64,000 nucleotides of DNA from Deroplatys truncata (lineage: Eukaryota; Arthropoda; Insecta; Mantodea; Mantidae). A model generated the notes under the pieces. The model ran no database searches, had not been told where the DNA came from, and saw nothing but the letters and a program-made list of their open reading frames with translations. Below, piece by piece: positions 20,664 to 31,420 of this stretch; position 1 is the first letter of the stretch; each line of letters starts with the position of its first letter. The stretch spans positions 93,699,795 through 93,763,794 of the forward strand of contig CM060977.1 in the NCBI GenBank assembly GCA_030765065.1, given 5' to 3'. The position numbers were made by a program, and so were the translations under genes.

Positions 20664-21490
20664 ATCTGATGTGTTGCACTCACATGACCTTCTCTACTCT
20701 TGTACAAACTATTTTTACAAACGCTTATTCTCCATCTACTTCATGTTAATCGAGATAAACATTTCCAGAAACTTATTGCTAATGTTCTTGTAGGTGCTTT
20801 AAGCGATAGTCAAATGTTTTAAGTGCCGGTTGCTCTGTGGAGCATTCCATCCTCTTTGCATGTCCAGTACATAAAAAAACGAATAACGAATTCCCATTTG
20901 AGAAAAAGTATAAGTATTGGAAAATTAAACAAATAACAAAGAATATCTCGGAAATGGTTCACTGGATAAAAAAATATAACATGCATTGTGTGTTTTAACG
21001 GCATATATCTTTTGTGTAATAAAACTTTGCCTGTTTCTCACAGTTTATCAGTTATGCGAAGTCATTTAGAATGAAGAGGACTTTTGGGGACATTTCCAGA
21101 AAATTCAAGATATACATTTCATTTGCCATATAAATATCTTAAGCATATGATATTTTTATCAAATCGTTAAAGTCATTTTTGAGAAAATGAAAATATTCGA
21201 AAACTTTTCCATGTAAAGGGTAGTATCGGATGGAGAATTTCTTGAAAATCTTTGTGTCGTATCCTTGGATGATATTAAACTCAAATACCATGCTTGGTAT
21301 TTATCCGGCTTTTGGTTTTTGAATTATGTTGTTCAGACAGACAGACACACAGACACACACACGAAATGTTTCCAAAATGCTGTATTTGGATTCAGGACCC
21401 CATAAAACATATTTTTTCGGTGAAATCTCGGTATCAAATTTTTGGGTGCAATGCAATACTTCCCCTACTTACTATACGTATAGAGAAAGT
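20664..21490 (+). mobile_element. G-A element inserted in G-B
   Basis: Near-complete G-A copy from ATCTGATGTGTTGCACTCAC to CGTATAGAGAAAGT, flanked by A-runs (CATAAAA and AAAACG). It has a CAGACAGACACACAG microsatellite at about 21326-21362. The terminal hairpin has lost several bases. Confidence 0.8.
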
Positions 21491-21564
21491 AAAACGAGAT
21501 CAGCAATACCCAAATATTTAAGAACTGGACGCTATACACTGCCTTAAAATTCATAATGTTTCCA

Positions 21565-21784
21565 TGCAAAGTAAACAAAACAATATAAAATAAAATCTGG
21601 AATATGCCATCCTGGTAACTTTTCCCCCCTCTAAGATGTGTATTACAAATTTATTATTTACTTAACTTGCATTTATGCATTATTATTGCACATATATTTA
21701 CTTATAATGCAGTAAATAAAAGGATATTAGATTAAAATTAATAAAATAAAAATAATAAATTGAAAATATAACATAAGAAACAAT
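21565..21784. other. AT-rich insert inside G-B copy
   Basis: About 220 bp with no G similarity, containing TTTTCCCCCCTCTAAG and long A/T runs. It could be a small non-autonomous element. No inverted ends or target duplication could be resolved. Confidence 0.4.
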
Positions 21785-22412
21785 GAAAATCGTCAGGACT
21801 TAAAAAGAATGACTGTCTTGAACAATTCTAATTATTAATAAAGGATATGTCAGAAATGGCTTACACCACAAAAAACTTCTTTGAAATAAATTGTATGTCG
21901 AAAGAGAGATTCATATTTGTATAGTACGTTTCCGTCTCTCGCTTTACGTTTACAAGTAAAACAAGATTATACAAAATTCCTTCCAAATAAAGCGTTCTTC
22001 ATAGACTATTTACCCAGAATCAAGTTGTAAATCTTATTAGTCATGTAAATGTACTTAATATATGGTATTTCAATCAAAATCGTTACAGCCATTTTCCAGA
22101 AAATCAAAACATTTAAATATTTCTTGTAAAGGGTAGTTTGGAGTGGGGAATTTTCTTCAAAATCTTCACGTTGCATTTTTAGAAGGTACTGTTTTATGTA
22201 TAAAATTTGCTATTTATGTGAAATTTCGTTTTTGAGTTATGCTGTTCATAGACATGCAGAGAGAGACACTCAAACACACGGACCTTTTTCTAAAAATGCG
22301 TTTTTTGGGGTTAAGGGTGCCTCAAAATATATATTTCCGGTAAAATTTCGAAATAGAATTTTTGGGTAAAATTCAATACTTTCCTCATTTACTACGTTTG
22401 TGGTAGAGAAAG

Positions 22413-22862
22413 TAAGGTGACGCTGTTTAACCATGTGAATATCAGTTTAGCCTATTGTGTTATAGCTTCAACGAAAGTACAACAAGAAGTAACTACAAGA
22501 ATAAGACTTTGTAAGAATAGCTTGAACGTTTTCGCCCTATATGTTGAAACCTTCTAGCTGAAACTGTTTCTTTTCTGTGCGTGTATGGGTCGCAGTCGCA
22601 TTAGAATCCGCACCTGATGCTCCAATGTACTTACAGGCGAGAGTAGATGTAGAAGGGGAGAGACTTTGGTAATAAAGCTCGCAAGGTTAAGTGTATAAAG
22701 TCCCTAGGCCTGGGACGTCTAAAAATTTATTTCTGGACGATGGTTCCTGTATGGAAGTCTTTCGTTTCATCTGTTTTATTTTCCTTTTTCTTCCTCCGTT
22801 TTGCTTTTAGCTTGAGAAAGCACTTCATTCTACCCAAACATTCGTGCCTTGAGAATAGTTAA
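22413..22862. other. Spacer, nothing recognised
   Basis: No gene or repeat was identified between two G-B copies. Confidence 0.4.
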
Positions 22863-23117
22863 CAAAAAAGTATGATGTGTTACGTTCACATGACCTTCCC
22901 TACACACTATCCTTTATTAATGAGTATACAAATTATTCTTACGGAAGCTTTTTCCTGTTTTAATCCAGATAAGCCTTTCTGGAAATAGCTGCATTACACA
23001 TTTCGTTATACATAGATACGTACGAAGGGAATAGCGATAGTCGAATGTTTCGGAACTGGACGTTATACGTGGCCATAGATTTCCGCACCTTTTTCATGAC
23101 AGCGCGAGAAACAACTG

Positions 23118-23133
23118 AAAATCGACTGGACTT
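23118..23133 (+). repeat. Target-site duplication of the LINE, left
   Basis: AAAATCGACTGGACTT. It matches 24481-24496 (AAAATTGACTGGACTT) with one substitution and belongs to the interrupted G-B copy. Confidence 0.8.
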
Positions 23134-23676
23134 TTTATAATTATTTATTACAGCATGTTTCATTATATTGTGGTAATACTACATGCTTGGTTAACTTATT
23201 TACATGAGTATTTTACAAAAAAGTAATACACTTTGCTTCCATTGTTACTGTAAATATCTAATATAATATTACATAGCCCTTAAATTTTCAAAATTAATTT
23301 TGCTAAAAATATGGTACTGTTTTTATATATTTGAATTAAATCTTTTAATTAAGGTGGCCACATATCATTTGCTTTTGTTACCTTTATTTTTTAGTATATT
23401 CTTTCATTATCTAATAAAATACATTCATATATTAGGTTATCTATAGTCTGCTAATTGTGTTTGCAACTACACATACGGTCATTTTCTATTTTAAATCTAT
23501 GAAAATGTGCGTTTATTTTTCCAAGACCAGTTTAAAATGTTATTCTAGACGTTAATGTTACTTTTGTTTCTATTCTGTTACGTACGGTGGGGAAATAGGA
23601 CTTCGTTAGTTTACCATTTGATGTTAATTGTCATTCTCTTTACAATTTCTCGTAACTTGAGCTCTGCAGTTGATTG

Positions 23677-24365
23677 TACGAGGGTAATCCAGAGAGTCCC
23701 AGACGTTTTTAAATAAACAATTAACAAAATGCAAATATCAACGTTTATTATCTAAATTTGAAAGGTGCACTCTTAAACTATTTTTCTGCATAATCTACAT
23801 TCAAATTGAGGCATTTATCACACCGTGACACAGGTTTTTCAATACCCTCTCTGTAAAAATCTGCCGCTTGCGACTTCAACCACTGGTTTACACCGCATGT
23901 AGTTCACCCTCAGTATCAAAGCATCAATTTGATGCACCAAACTCCGTGAAATTTGAGGAAAATGTCCCGAAAGTTCTGTAATCGTGAAACGACGGTTTTC
24001 ACGAATTTTGTCATTGATTTGCATTGGCAGTTAATCAGTCATAAGGCTAGGCCTACCACTGCGATCCTCGTCGTGAGCATTTTTAAAATCAATGCACCAT
24101 TGCCTGACTCTGCTTTCACTCATTATTCCCTGCCCGTAAACATCACAAAGTTGACGATAAATTTCAATTGGTTTGTACTTTTCAGCCAACCGCACTTCAC
24201 AATTGGCGGGATTTTCTATTGCAGCGCACATTTTAACAACTCAGAGAGCACAGTAAGGAAGGCACAGTCCTCACGCTACCACAGCTGGATGCGTACTGAA
24301 TGTAGGAACGTTCTGACACCAAGATGGGGGCCAAAACGACTGGGACTTTCTGGACTGCCCTCGTA
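23677..24365 (-). mobile_element. Internally deleted mariner
   Basis: Mariner-family element with TA at both ends and inverted termini: left TACGAGGGTAATCCAGAGAG, right (reversed) TACGAGGGCAGTCCAGAAAG. At 689 bp it is about half the usual 1.3 kb. It lies inside the RNase H region of the LINE, so it is the youngest of three nested insertions. Confidence 0.9.
23770..24231 (-). pseudogene. Mariner transposase remnant
   Basis: N-terminal HTH_48 domain is readable from an ATG at 24231: MCAAIENPANCEVR, then YGQGIMSESRVRQWC and SGRPSLMTD. It is followed by the second helix-turn-helix segment (IRENRRFTITELSGHFPQ). The frame then jumps to the extreme C-terminus (CKPVVEVASGRFLQRGY, 23890-23840). All three catalytic aspartate segments are deleted and stops interrupt the rest. 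Not functional. Confidence 0.9.
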
Positions 24366-24546
24366 CATTTTACATTTTGGGATTGTATTGTAGCATATTT
24401 CTAGATCATTGTCATTTACTGCCTCCTTCGCTAGTTAGTCCGCTATTTCATTACCAAAATGCCAAATTACAAAAATTACCAAAATTGACTGGACTTAAAT
24501 AGAATGACAGTATTGAATAATTCTAACCACTGATAACGGATATTCC

Positions 24547-25871
24547 GGTGTGGAGCTTGTTCCCATGGTGTCCCACGAACACCCAAGCTAATGGCCCTAG
24601 AGACTATGGCCATGGAGACTCGCATTCCCTAGCGTGTTAGTTCACAAAGGGTTTGAACGGCGATTGGATGTTCTCGCGCTGATACTAACCTCACCTGCAG
24701 AAGTGTGTGACGCCGTGTTAACTTGACGCCGGCAACACTACACCACAAAACTGGGGAGGGTGTAGTCCTCATCTTTAGGATAGAAGTGTTTTCAGCCAGG
24801 GAATTGGGTTGTGCCTTAACATGGAGGTTCTGTAGAATCAAGGAGGATGGCTTCAGTCGGACTGCAACAATTACATGTAACCGGTTACGAGCTTATTTTA
24901 ATTATGTGTATGAATTCTATTCTACACTACACTACAGTACATCACAAAAACTCAATATATGACTACACCTGAAAGCTGTGGTTACCTGACGAGATGAGAA
25001 GGGTCCCCGGTTCATGGGTCTGTGCGCCTGATTCTCAGTGGACTGTAACCATGTTTCTGACCACGTTTTAAATATCCAAACGGCGTAGACTCCGGATGAC
25101 AAGCTCATGACGGAGAAAGCAACCCAAAAAAGCCTCTCTATATATAGAGCCGGAGGGTGCCAAGCAAGCGCTGATGTCAGCATTGGTTAGCACTTTCCCA
25201 ATACAAGTGAGCAGCTTGCAAAACAATTTGGCAGTCACTATCCCTTGAATCATATGATTTTGCGCGCTGACATGTGCACTCCTGAAATAACGTGCCGCAA
25301 TTTTTAAAGCAATTTTTAAATTTCTTCTTATACAATGTTTGCCTAAAATCCGCAACCATTTATAATTACAACCGTCACAAATGGACACTTCCAGATCTTG
25401 CAACTAAAGTGAGATACTGCACTGTTTCATCTAGTGTTGCCATTTTAATTGCTCACTGCATTGTCAAAAGCCACAAAGGAAGCCTTATTAACAGCTTACC
25501 GCTTATCCGCTTTCAGAGGCTTTTATGACTAGATTACTGTGGCATACAGTATACTGTTGGATTGCAATAATAATAACAACAAGAAGCAATTGCGTGGATT
25601 AAACCTCCAGGGCTTATTCTTGTTTCGTGAAATTTTGTTGTTATATACAATCGTGTCGGCTAACATGTCTGTAATATAATATATTTAGAGCTATATACAC
25701 TCAACATAACATAGACACTTATTTCAAATTTCCTTTGTGTTATTTAATTTAAATCTGTTAACTCCTTCTGGGTATCTGCACTCTATTTTCTACCTAGAGC
25801 TTATCTAGCCTTAGAACCGGACTTTATGTAAACAAAATATTTTGTAACTGTCCGCGTTACTCTCGTGCTAG
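24547..25871. other. Unassigned sequence between G pieces
   Basis: No family was recognised. The left part (24548-24740) is GC-richer and starts abruptly at the G break, so it may be an inserted element. Overlapping minus-strand frames at 25068-25403 are open for up to 111 codons, but the encoded peptides resemble nothing I know. A TATATATAG palindrome lies near 25138. Confidence 0.4.
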
Positions 25872-26178
25872 TGTCAGAGCCATGTTTTAGAAAATCATAC
25901 ATATTCCATGTAAAGTGTAGTTAGTGTTAGGGGGATTTTCTTGAAAATCTTCGTGTCGAACATTTGAAACATAGTAAACTTAAATACCAAGTTAGGTATT
26001 TATCCAAATTTTTTTTCTTAGTCATGCTGTTCCCAAACACAAACAAGAACATTTTTCTAAAAATGCGTATTTTTATTCAAGGGGTCTCAAAACATATATT
26101 TCCTGTGAAATCTCAGATTCGAGTATTTGATTGGAATGCAACACCTTCTCTATCTACTATGTACAGTATAGTGAAAAA
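25872..26178 (+). mobile_element. G element, 3' third
   Basis: From AGAGCCATGTTTTAGAAAATC through TCCATGTAAAGTGTAG, TTCTTGAAAATCTTCGTGTCG, GTCATGCTGTTCCCAAAC and CCTGTGAAATCTCAG to a decayed hairpin end CTACTATGTACAGTATAGTG. The 5' two thirds are absent. Confidence 0.75.
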
Positions 26179-27030
26179 TAACGTACCTAATCTTTTGGTT
26201 ACTTTTAGTGTTTTCCATCCTTGAATGTTGGCAGAATCTCATCATTTGTTTTCCAGCGCCTGCCTTAAGGTGAGCCATCCTCTAATTGGTCCAAGACGCT
26301 AGCATTACTCTATGAAGAAAGGGCAGGCCTAGCTGGGCGATGAAAGGTATGGAGAATCGATGTATGTCACCTGAATGGTTGAAAGAATATGCCTCACAAA
26401 GACTGTCCATACTAGCCCTTATTGGCTCGGCATTCAAGCATTAATCTCTGTAACCGAATGAGGGATGGAAGGCGCGGCAGAGGGTGTTAATTATTGATTA
26501 TACATGGTGGAGAAAGTAAAAATACAAATTTCAAAGTTTAAAATTGGAAGAATCTGCTGGTTTTCGAAAATGAAAACTGAATTGGATTGGACCAAAGGGA
26601 ATGTTGAGGTAGTAGGATTTCGTAATTTTTCCAGAAGTGATTAATGGTGCTGTTGATTTATCTGCAAATATGACTTCGCTGCAGATGCGTTGGTGTGACC
26701 TGACGTGTCTATTAACTCTTGCTACGTTTACCAATCTGAATCATGCATGATTCTGCTGTCGAGGTGGATGAGTACATTGCTAATCACTGCATATTGGTAT
26801 TTAATGATCCGGGAAATGCCGATTGCTACGCAGGCGATATAGCTCGGGAAAGGGGTGCAAATAAATCCTCAGGTAACGCTCCTGCCAATATCTTGGGTCC
26901 CTTTTATTTTAACCTAAATGCGTTTGGCCTAGTCTATATGCACACTAGCTTCCATTTATGCCGTTATCGCAGCTTCAGGGGCATTCTACTGCTCTTCGTA
27001 GGTGGAGTATGTATAGCAAGGAAGAGGGGG

Positions 27031-27069
<39 letters not shown>

Positions 27070-27377
27070 CGCCTTTGCACGCATACAGTGGCGTCCTGTT
27101 TTATGTGCACAGTTCTAGATTATTCACATATGAACATATAACTTTGAGCAATAGCTTTACTCGTCATCACTTATAATAACCATTTTAAGTATATAACTAA
27201 TTAAAACCATGTTTTGCACAATATATCTTCGAGAAAAATACGTTTAATAGCAACATAATGTAAAACTCAAATACATTATACCTTTTACTCTCAAAGAAGA
27301 CGCATTTACTAGACGTTATTGGCATCGTGTGTGCAATCCAAATATACAACTAAATAAAACATTGTTTTGCTCCATCA
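26179..27377. other. Unassigned stretch with (GT)n
   Basis: Contains a short G-like 3' end at about 26500-26520 (GGTGGAGAAAGTAAAA) and a (GT)n microsatellite at 27030-27066. A plus-strand frame through the GT repeat (26743-27141) is not supported as a gene. Confidence 0.4.
27030..27066 (+). repeat. (GT)n microsatellite
   Basis: Uninterrupted GT/TG dinucleotide run of about 18 units, not inside a recognisable G copy. Confidence 0.9.
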
Positions 27378-27720
27378 TCTGTGGTGCGGGAATAGTGTGT
27401 CTGCTTCACATTCAAGAGTCCCGAGCTCGAATCTCGATTGGGGCAAGTTACATGACAAGGCTTTTCCGGGGCTTTCCCTTATCCTGAAAAGACGAATGTC
27501 GGGTAACTTTAAGCTCTGTGGACCGGAGCTCATTTGAGTATAGTTTTATTCATAGTCATATATGCTCTAAACGTTTAAAGGACGCTAAACTAAAACAAGT
27601 TTCCATAAAATAGTATTTCTAATGACAATATTATAATGTAAAACTGAAGTACGTTGTACCGTTTACTCTTAAAGAGAAAACATGTACTAGAGATTATTTT
27701 AATAATAGTCTATGCGAATG
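27235..27720 (+). repeat. Diverged direct repeat flanking a SINE
   Basis: A block TAATGTAAAACTCAAATAC, then TACCTTTTACTCTCAAAGA at about 27254-27298, recurs at about 27636-27680 as TAATGTAAAACTGAAGTAC and TACCGTTTACTCTTAAAGA. Both are followed by ACTAGA.GTTATT-like sequence. The SINE at 27378 lies between them. It may be two copies of an unnamed repeat. Confidence 0.55.
27378..27550 (+). repeat. tRNA-derived SINE, family S3
   Basis: ATCTGTGGTGCGGGAATAG, then CACATTCAAGAGTCCCGAGC and box-B-like GAGCTCGAATCTCG, followed by TTTTCCGGGGCTTTCCCTTATCC and GGACCGGAGCTCATTTGAG. The same layout occurs in reverse at 56936-57124. Confidence 0.65.
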
Positions 27721-28139
27721 CTGCATGGCATTGCCCTAGCAATGTCTTCAAATGGAAAATTGGCTTCCCACATAACCACAATTCTTCCGCGATGCACCTC
27801 CGTGAGCAACAGTTATCACACCCAATTGTTTGGTCAAATAAAGGCAGAACGTTTTAGACACACCCCTTTCTGCTATGTACACGCCCGCTGAAAGGGCGGT
27901 AAAATACTACCCGGAGGTGCGGTGACGGCGTAAATAGAAACGAGTGTACATCCGTGGAAAAAATGAGTCATCCCCAGATTCCTTGTGGCGATCGGAGGGC
28001 TTCGTGAACCTTCGTAACAGCCGTGTTTACAACGCATATGCAGGAGCTGTAGAATGATCTGTACCTGTGAGGGCAATCATCACCTTATAACAATGTTTCT
28101 CGGTAGTGACGCTTATAAAATACTGAAAAACAGAACACG
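27721..28139. other. Unassigned sequence
   Basis: No feature recognised. A slightly GC-rich patch (27880-28030) has no visible box A/B or coding resemblance. Confidence 0.35.
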
Positions 28140-28220
28140 GAGCAACCTTTCGTTGGTCGAGAGGTTAAGAAGACATTCCTTGTGCTGATAAGCTCCTCGT
28201 TTCAAATCCCGCATTAGTTA
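28140..28220 (+). repeat. tRNA-like SINE head
   Basis: CGTTGGTCGAGAGGTTAAG resembles the A-box side of a leucine- or serine-type tRNA, and CGTTTCAAATCCCGC resembles a B box about 45 bases later. The acceptor arms do not pair, so it is a SINE head rather than a tRNA gene. Confidence 0.45.
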
Positions 28221-28515
28221 TTGTTATTTTTGTATTAATTTTATGACTGGATGTTTAGAACATAATACTGCATTAATATCACTTTTAAGTTATAGCATTT
28301 AATACACGTTTAAGTTCTAAGCGTTTTAAATTTTAGGCATATCTATGCACACAAAAACATAGTTCTATTAAAACACTCGTGTTAAATAACTAAAGAAATA
28401 AATGCAAATAAGCTATTATCTTCTAAAAATAAAGCACATAAGAAGTAAACAAAATTAATACCGTGTGTATGAACGCTGAGTACGTTTAACTGGCCTCGAT
28501 TTTCGGGCTATAAGT
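28221..28515. other. AT-rich spacer
   Basis: Nothing recognised. Confidence 0.4.
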
Positions 28516-28830
28516 GAAATTATATCCCTGTAGTAAGTGGACGAGAAGCTACAACACCCCAGAATTCTTGAATTTGTGTCCAGAAGCCATATTTTGTCCT
28601 TATGCATTTGCAGGGAAATTCGAGCGCAGCTCCCTTTTCACCTCAGCCCACACATTTTCAACAGGGTTCAAATCTGGTGAACAGGGAGGCCAGACAATCA
28701 CTCTGATATCCTGCCTCTCTGAGAACCAATTTGATAGCTTTCAATACATGCGGACAGGATGATTATCGTATACCAATTCAAAAATTCCATCAGAATATCT
28801 CATCTTCACAGAGCAAGTCAAAATTTTCTC
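28516..28830 (-). pseudogene. Tc1-like transposase C-terminal remnant
   Basis: Minus-strand translation gives DNHPVRMY (decayed second-aspartate block, normally DNDPxH), KLSNWFSERQDIRVI, the block WPPCSPDLNPVENVW and then EVKRELRSN. This is the DDE C-terminal region of a Tc1-type transposase, with stops and at least one frame change. No N-terminus or inverted repeats were found. Confidence 0.75.
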
Positions 28831-29089
28831 AAGTATAACTGTGCATTGCACACTGTTCAGCGTATCAAACCCAGATCGTTCCTTTATATCCAACAAGATA
28901 CAGATTTGCGATCATGATGAAATTCTGAAGCCACGTATTTTGTATCGTAATAACTATTCTGTAATGAACTTTAACAATACTGTGATTGAAATTGGTATAT
29001 CGAAGGTGATTAGTCACTGTGTGTTTATTAAACATTACTAACAGAAGAAAAATAAGTTTTGCTGTTTAAACTACAGAAGTACGATACGC
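28831..29089. other. AT-rich spacer
   Basis: Nothing recognised between the Tc1 remnant and the LINE. Confidence 0.4.
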
Positions 29090-30075
29090 TACAGAAAAAA
29101 CAACGGCCAGGGGTCTGGTGCTACATACGACACTGGGAGAAGGGCACCATCCGAGTGACACACCCCAGGAGTATTTCCAGTAGGCCGGCACCTGAAATTT
29201 AAATCCGACCCCCCTGCCCATTACATAGTAGAAGTGGATCCGCACTTACACACGCCAACCCCCAAAAAGAAGAAGACTACCGAGACCTCGGTGGTGACGA
29301 CAGCAACCTAACAGACGGTCAATCGGTTCTCCAGGGCGGTACATAACAAAGGATGAAGGATTTGTACAGAATGAGTTTGGAACGTGTCTTATGTTCCTTA
29401 CTTCTGAAAATGGGGACGCATATCTTTAAACGCTGCCGCCCTCTATTGGCCGTATTTATGAGGTAGGCGTGCCAAGAGAGACGCAAAGTGACTCCCAACT
29501 ACTTTACTTGCTGACGACAGTGCAGTATTTGACCACCGACCGTGAGGTCCATTGCCGGAAGGTTCAGCTTCTTGGAAAAATATATGTGCTGACATTTGCT
29601 TGCATTAATTTCAATTTTCCAGTCATGGAGCCATGACAGGAAGTGATCATTGTACCACTGCATCTCAAGAATACCGAAATGGGATTTCTATGGTGGTTGT
29701 ATATTGCAGTGTCGTCAGCGTACATGGAAGCCTTGATCTGGCGTCCACGGGAAAGTCATTTGTGAAGAGTATGTGCAGGAAAGGGGACATAATTACCCCT
29801 TGTGGTACGCCCGCCCGCATAGCTAGCTCATGTGAAGAGGAACGGTCCACCTGGATGTAGAAGTGCCGGCTTTCTAAAAAGCTGTGTATCAAAAATAGGT
29901 AATTTCGGAGGCCGGGAAAACGGCGGTGTAATTTATAAACTAGGCCATCGTGCCAGCACCGATAATAGGCAGCTTCTACGTCCAAAAATTAGGCCAATGT
30001 GGAAGCCCCATTGTTGAATTGTTCGGTGACGTCATTCAACAAGACAATAGCTGTAGTTCAGTGGAGTGATCCTTT
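29090..30075 (-). pseudogene. Jockey-type LINE fragment, RT domain
   Basis: Minus-strand remnant of a non-LTR reverse transcriptase. From about 30070 it reads TTAIVLLNDVTEQFNNGAS, LDVEAAYYRCWHDGL (palm motif A region, normally AFDxVWHxGL) and VPQGVIMSPFLH (motif B, normally VPQGSVLSPLL). The YADD active site is destroyed in the TLQYTTT segment. Downstream are WKIEINASKCQ and the KYLGVTL-like thumb segment, then the 3' UTR to about 29090. Stops and frameshifts throughout. Confidence 0.8.
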
Positions 30076-30220
30076 CTAAATCCAAATTATGCATAGAGAG
30101 TTTCACAAGCTTTTATGTGTGTGGTCAATGGGCGGAGTTTGTCTTACTGCATTGCCATTGGCTGGGTCTCGGCGAACCACTTGGGCGGTCATGCGTTCAA
30201 GAGGTGACCAATCCAATAAT

Positions 30221-30261
30221 GCTTAACTTGGGCGACCGCTTGCGTGGTCGTCAAGTTAAGC
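30221..30261. other. Perfect-looking hairpin
   Basis: GCTTAACTTGGGCGACC and GGTCGTCAAGTTAAGC are inverted repeats (about 16 paired bases, one bulge) around GCTTGCGT. It lies between two LINE fragments. Function unknown; it may be the end of a foldback element. Confidence 0.6.
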
Positions 30262-30269
30262 AGGCAGCT

Positions 30270-31300
30270 TGCAGAGAAGCAGAATGAAATTTAGGTATGT
30301 ATTTGGGGAATATCAAAGTTAGCAGGCGGCGGGTCTTTACTAAACGGTCACTCTCCAGCTAGTAACCAAGCCTGATGCTGTGTAACATGGGGGTTTGGTA
30401 GTGGTTAGGGGTGGTAGTCCTTAAGCCCGAGGTCCTAAGGCGTCCTTGGGTAATCGGTAGCCCTTTCTTCCTGTGGGAGCGCTATGATCGTAGCGATGCA
30501 GGGTGTGCACCAGCTGATTGGTATGGTAAGTGAGTTTCGTGTACACGGAACGGGTTCTCTCCTAACCATGTCCTCGCTGTATGGGAGATATGAATGTGTG
30601 TGTAGGATATGTGATGGGAATCTACGCAGGTATCGTAGATCATCCGTAGCGCCCTATTCTGGACGGGCTGCAGTGTGCAGATGTTGCTCGCTGCCACCGA
30701 CTCCCAGACCTCACAGCCGTACAGGATCAGTGGGCGGGATAATCGTCTGATACAGGCGTATTTTGAGGTGTGTGGGCATGGTGGATCTTAATACAGGGTA
30801 CAACTGCCTGAAAGCAGGGTGGCCAAGGCCGATCTTTGCCCTGACATGGGGAGCGAATGTGAGCCCGCTGTCGAGGTAGACTCCGAAGTATTTGGTGGGA
30901 TAACTCGAATTCTCTTCCGCCGCAATTTCAGAGACCGCTACGGCCGCCAGCGACACACCTTCGCCAGGAGAAGCGCAAAGCTCTTCCCCGGGCTATGACC
31001 ATCCTCCACTTCTCGCTCCACCTGCCGATGGGTCGGAACTGTCGCTGTAGTTGAAGGAAATAGAATATCGCATTTTTGTTCTGTGCCACCATGAGGAAAT
31101 CGTCCGCATACTGGCATGTAACAGTCCTGGGTTTCATAGGCAAGTCCTACAGTAGGTCGCGAAGTGAAGCGGCGAGAGTATAATACCTTCTGGGACTCCG
31201 GTGGCAGTGGGTCGGACTGATGAAGTCTTCCCTTGCACTCTCACCCTGAAAGTGCAATCCCGGCGGAAGCCCCTCACTCCCAGTAGTCACGGTAGAAGCA
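30270..31300 (-). pseudogene. Second jockey-type LINE fragment
   Basis: Separate copy on the minus strand. VPEGIILSPLRFATY (motif B, about 31195-31150) leads after a frame change into TCQYADDFLMVAQ at about 31110-31070, which retains the catalytic YADD. It is followed by the thumb region KYFGVYLDSGLTFAPHV (about 30895-30845) and VQNRALRMIYD (about 30660). It then runs into a 3' UTR to about 30270. Several stops and frameshifts. It is distinct from the copy at 29090-30075. Confidence 0.8.
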
Positions 31301-31420
31301 GGAAGAGCCTTTTCAGCCCACTTGCGGTGTTCTGCTCCGGTTGCCGGGGCATCTCAGTTTGTCCATATCTTTACTTTTACCTTTATCCAAATAAATCACA
31401 TCCTTGCAAGCATATTGCAT
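31301..31420 (+). repeat. SINE S2 3' fragment
   Basis: CCACTTGCGGTGTTCTGCTCCGG resembles the 3' block of the S2 copy at 12484-13010 (CTATTTGCGGTACTCTGCCCCGG). The head is missing. Confidence 0.4.

Larger units (their letters stand above)
20490..22412 (+). mobile_element. G-B element interrupted by G-A and an AT-rich insert
   Basis: One G-B copy in three pieces: 20494-20663 (TCATGTGTTACGTTCACATGAC start), 21491-21564 (AAGAACTGGACGCTATAC block) and 21785-22412 (GTCAGGACTTAAAAAGAATGAC to GTGGTAGAGAAAGT). The first gap is the G-A copy 20664-21490. The second is about 220 bp of unrelated AT-rich sequence. Confidence 0.8.
23134..24480 (-). mobile_element. 5'-truncated LINE with RNase H remnant
   Basis: Non-LTR retrotransposon fragment on the minus strand. 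From its 5' cut at 24480 it reads RNase H-like NEIAD and LAKEAVNDND (about 24390-24455). It is then interrupted by a mariner (23677-24365) and continues in the C-terminal zinc-ribbon-like region, HFHRFKIENDRMCSC near 23465-23510, then QTIDNLIYEC. An AT-rich 3' UTR ends at 23134. Many stops are present. RNase H plus this cysteine-rich tail suggests the I/R1/jockey group. The flanking 16-bp duplication shows insertion into the G-B element. Confidence 0.8.
22863..24546 (+). mobile_element. G-B element split by a LINE
   Basis: 5' part of a G-B copy (22863-23133, from ATGATGTGTTACGTTCACATG to GACTGGACTT) that resumes at 24481-24546 (GACTGGACTTAAATAGAATGACAG...GATAACGGATATTCC). The gap is the LINE insertion with a 16-bp target duplication. 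After 24546 the copy is lost. Confidence 0.8.

Noticed and set aside
26743-27141. 132-codon plus-strand frame
   Set aside because: Much of its end is a GT repeat read as Cys-Val; there is no family resemblance or conserved start context.
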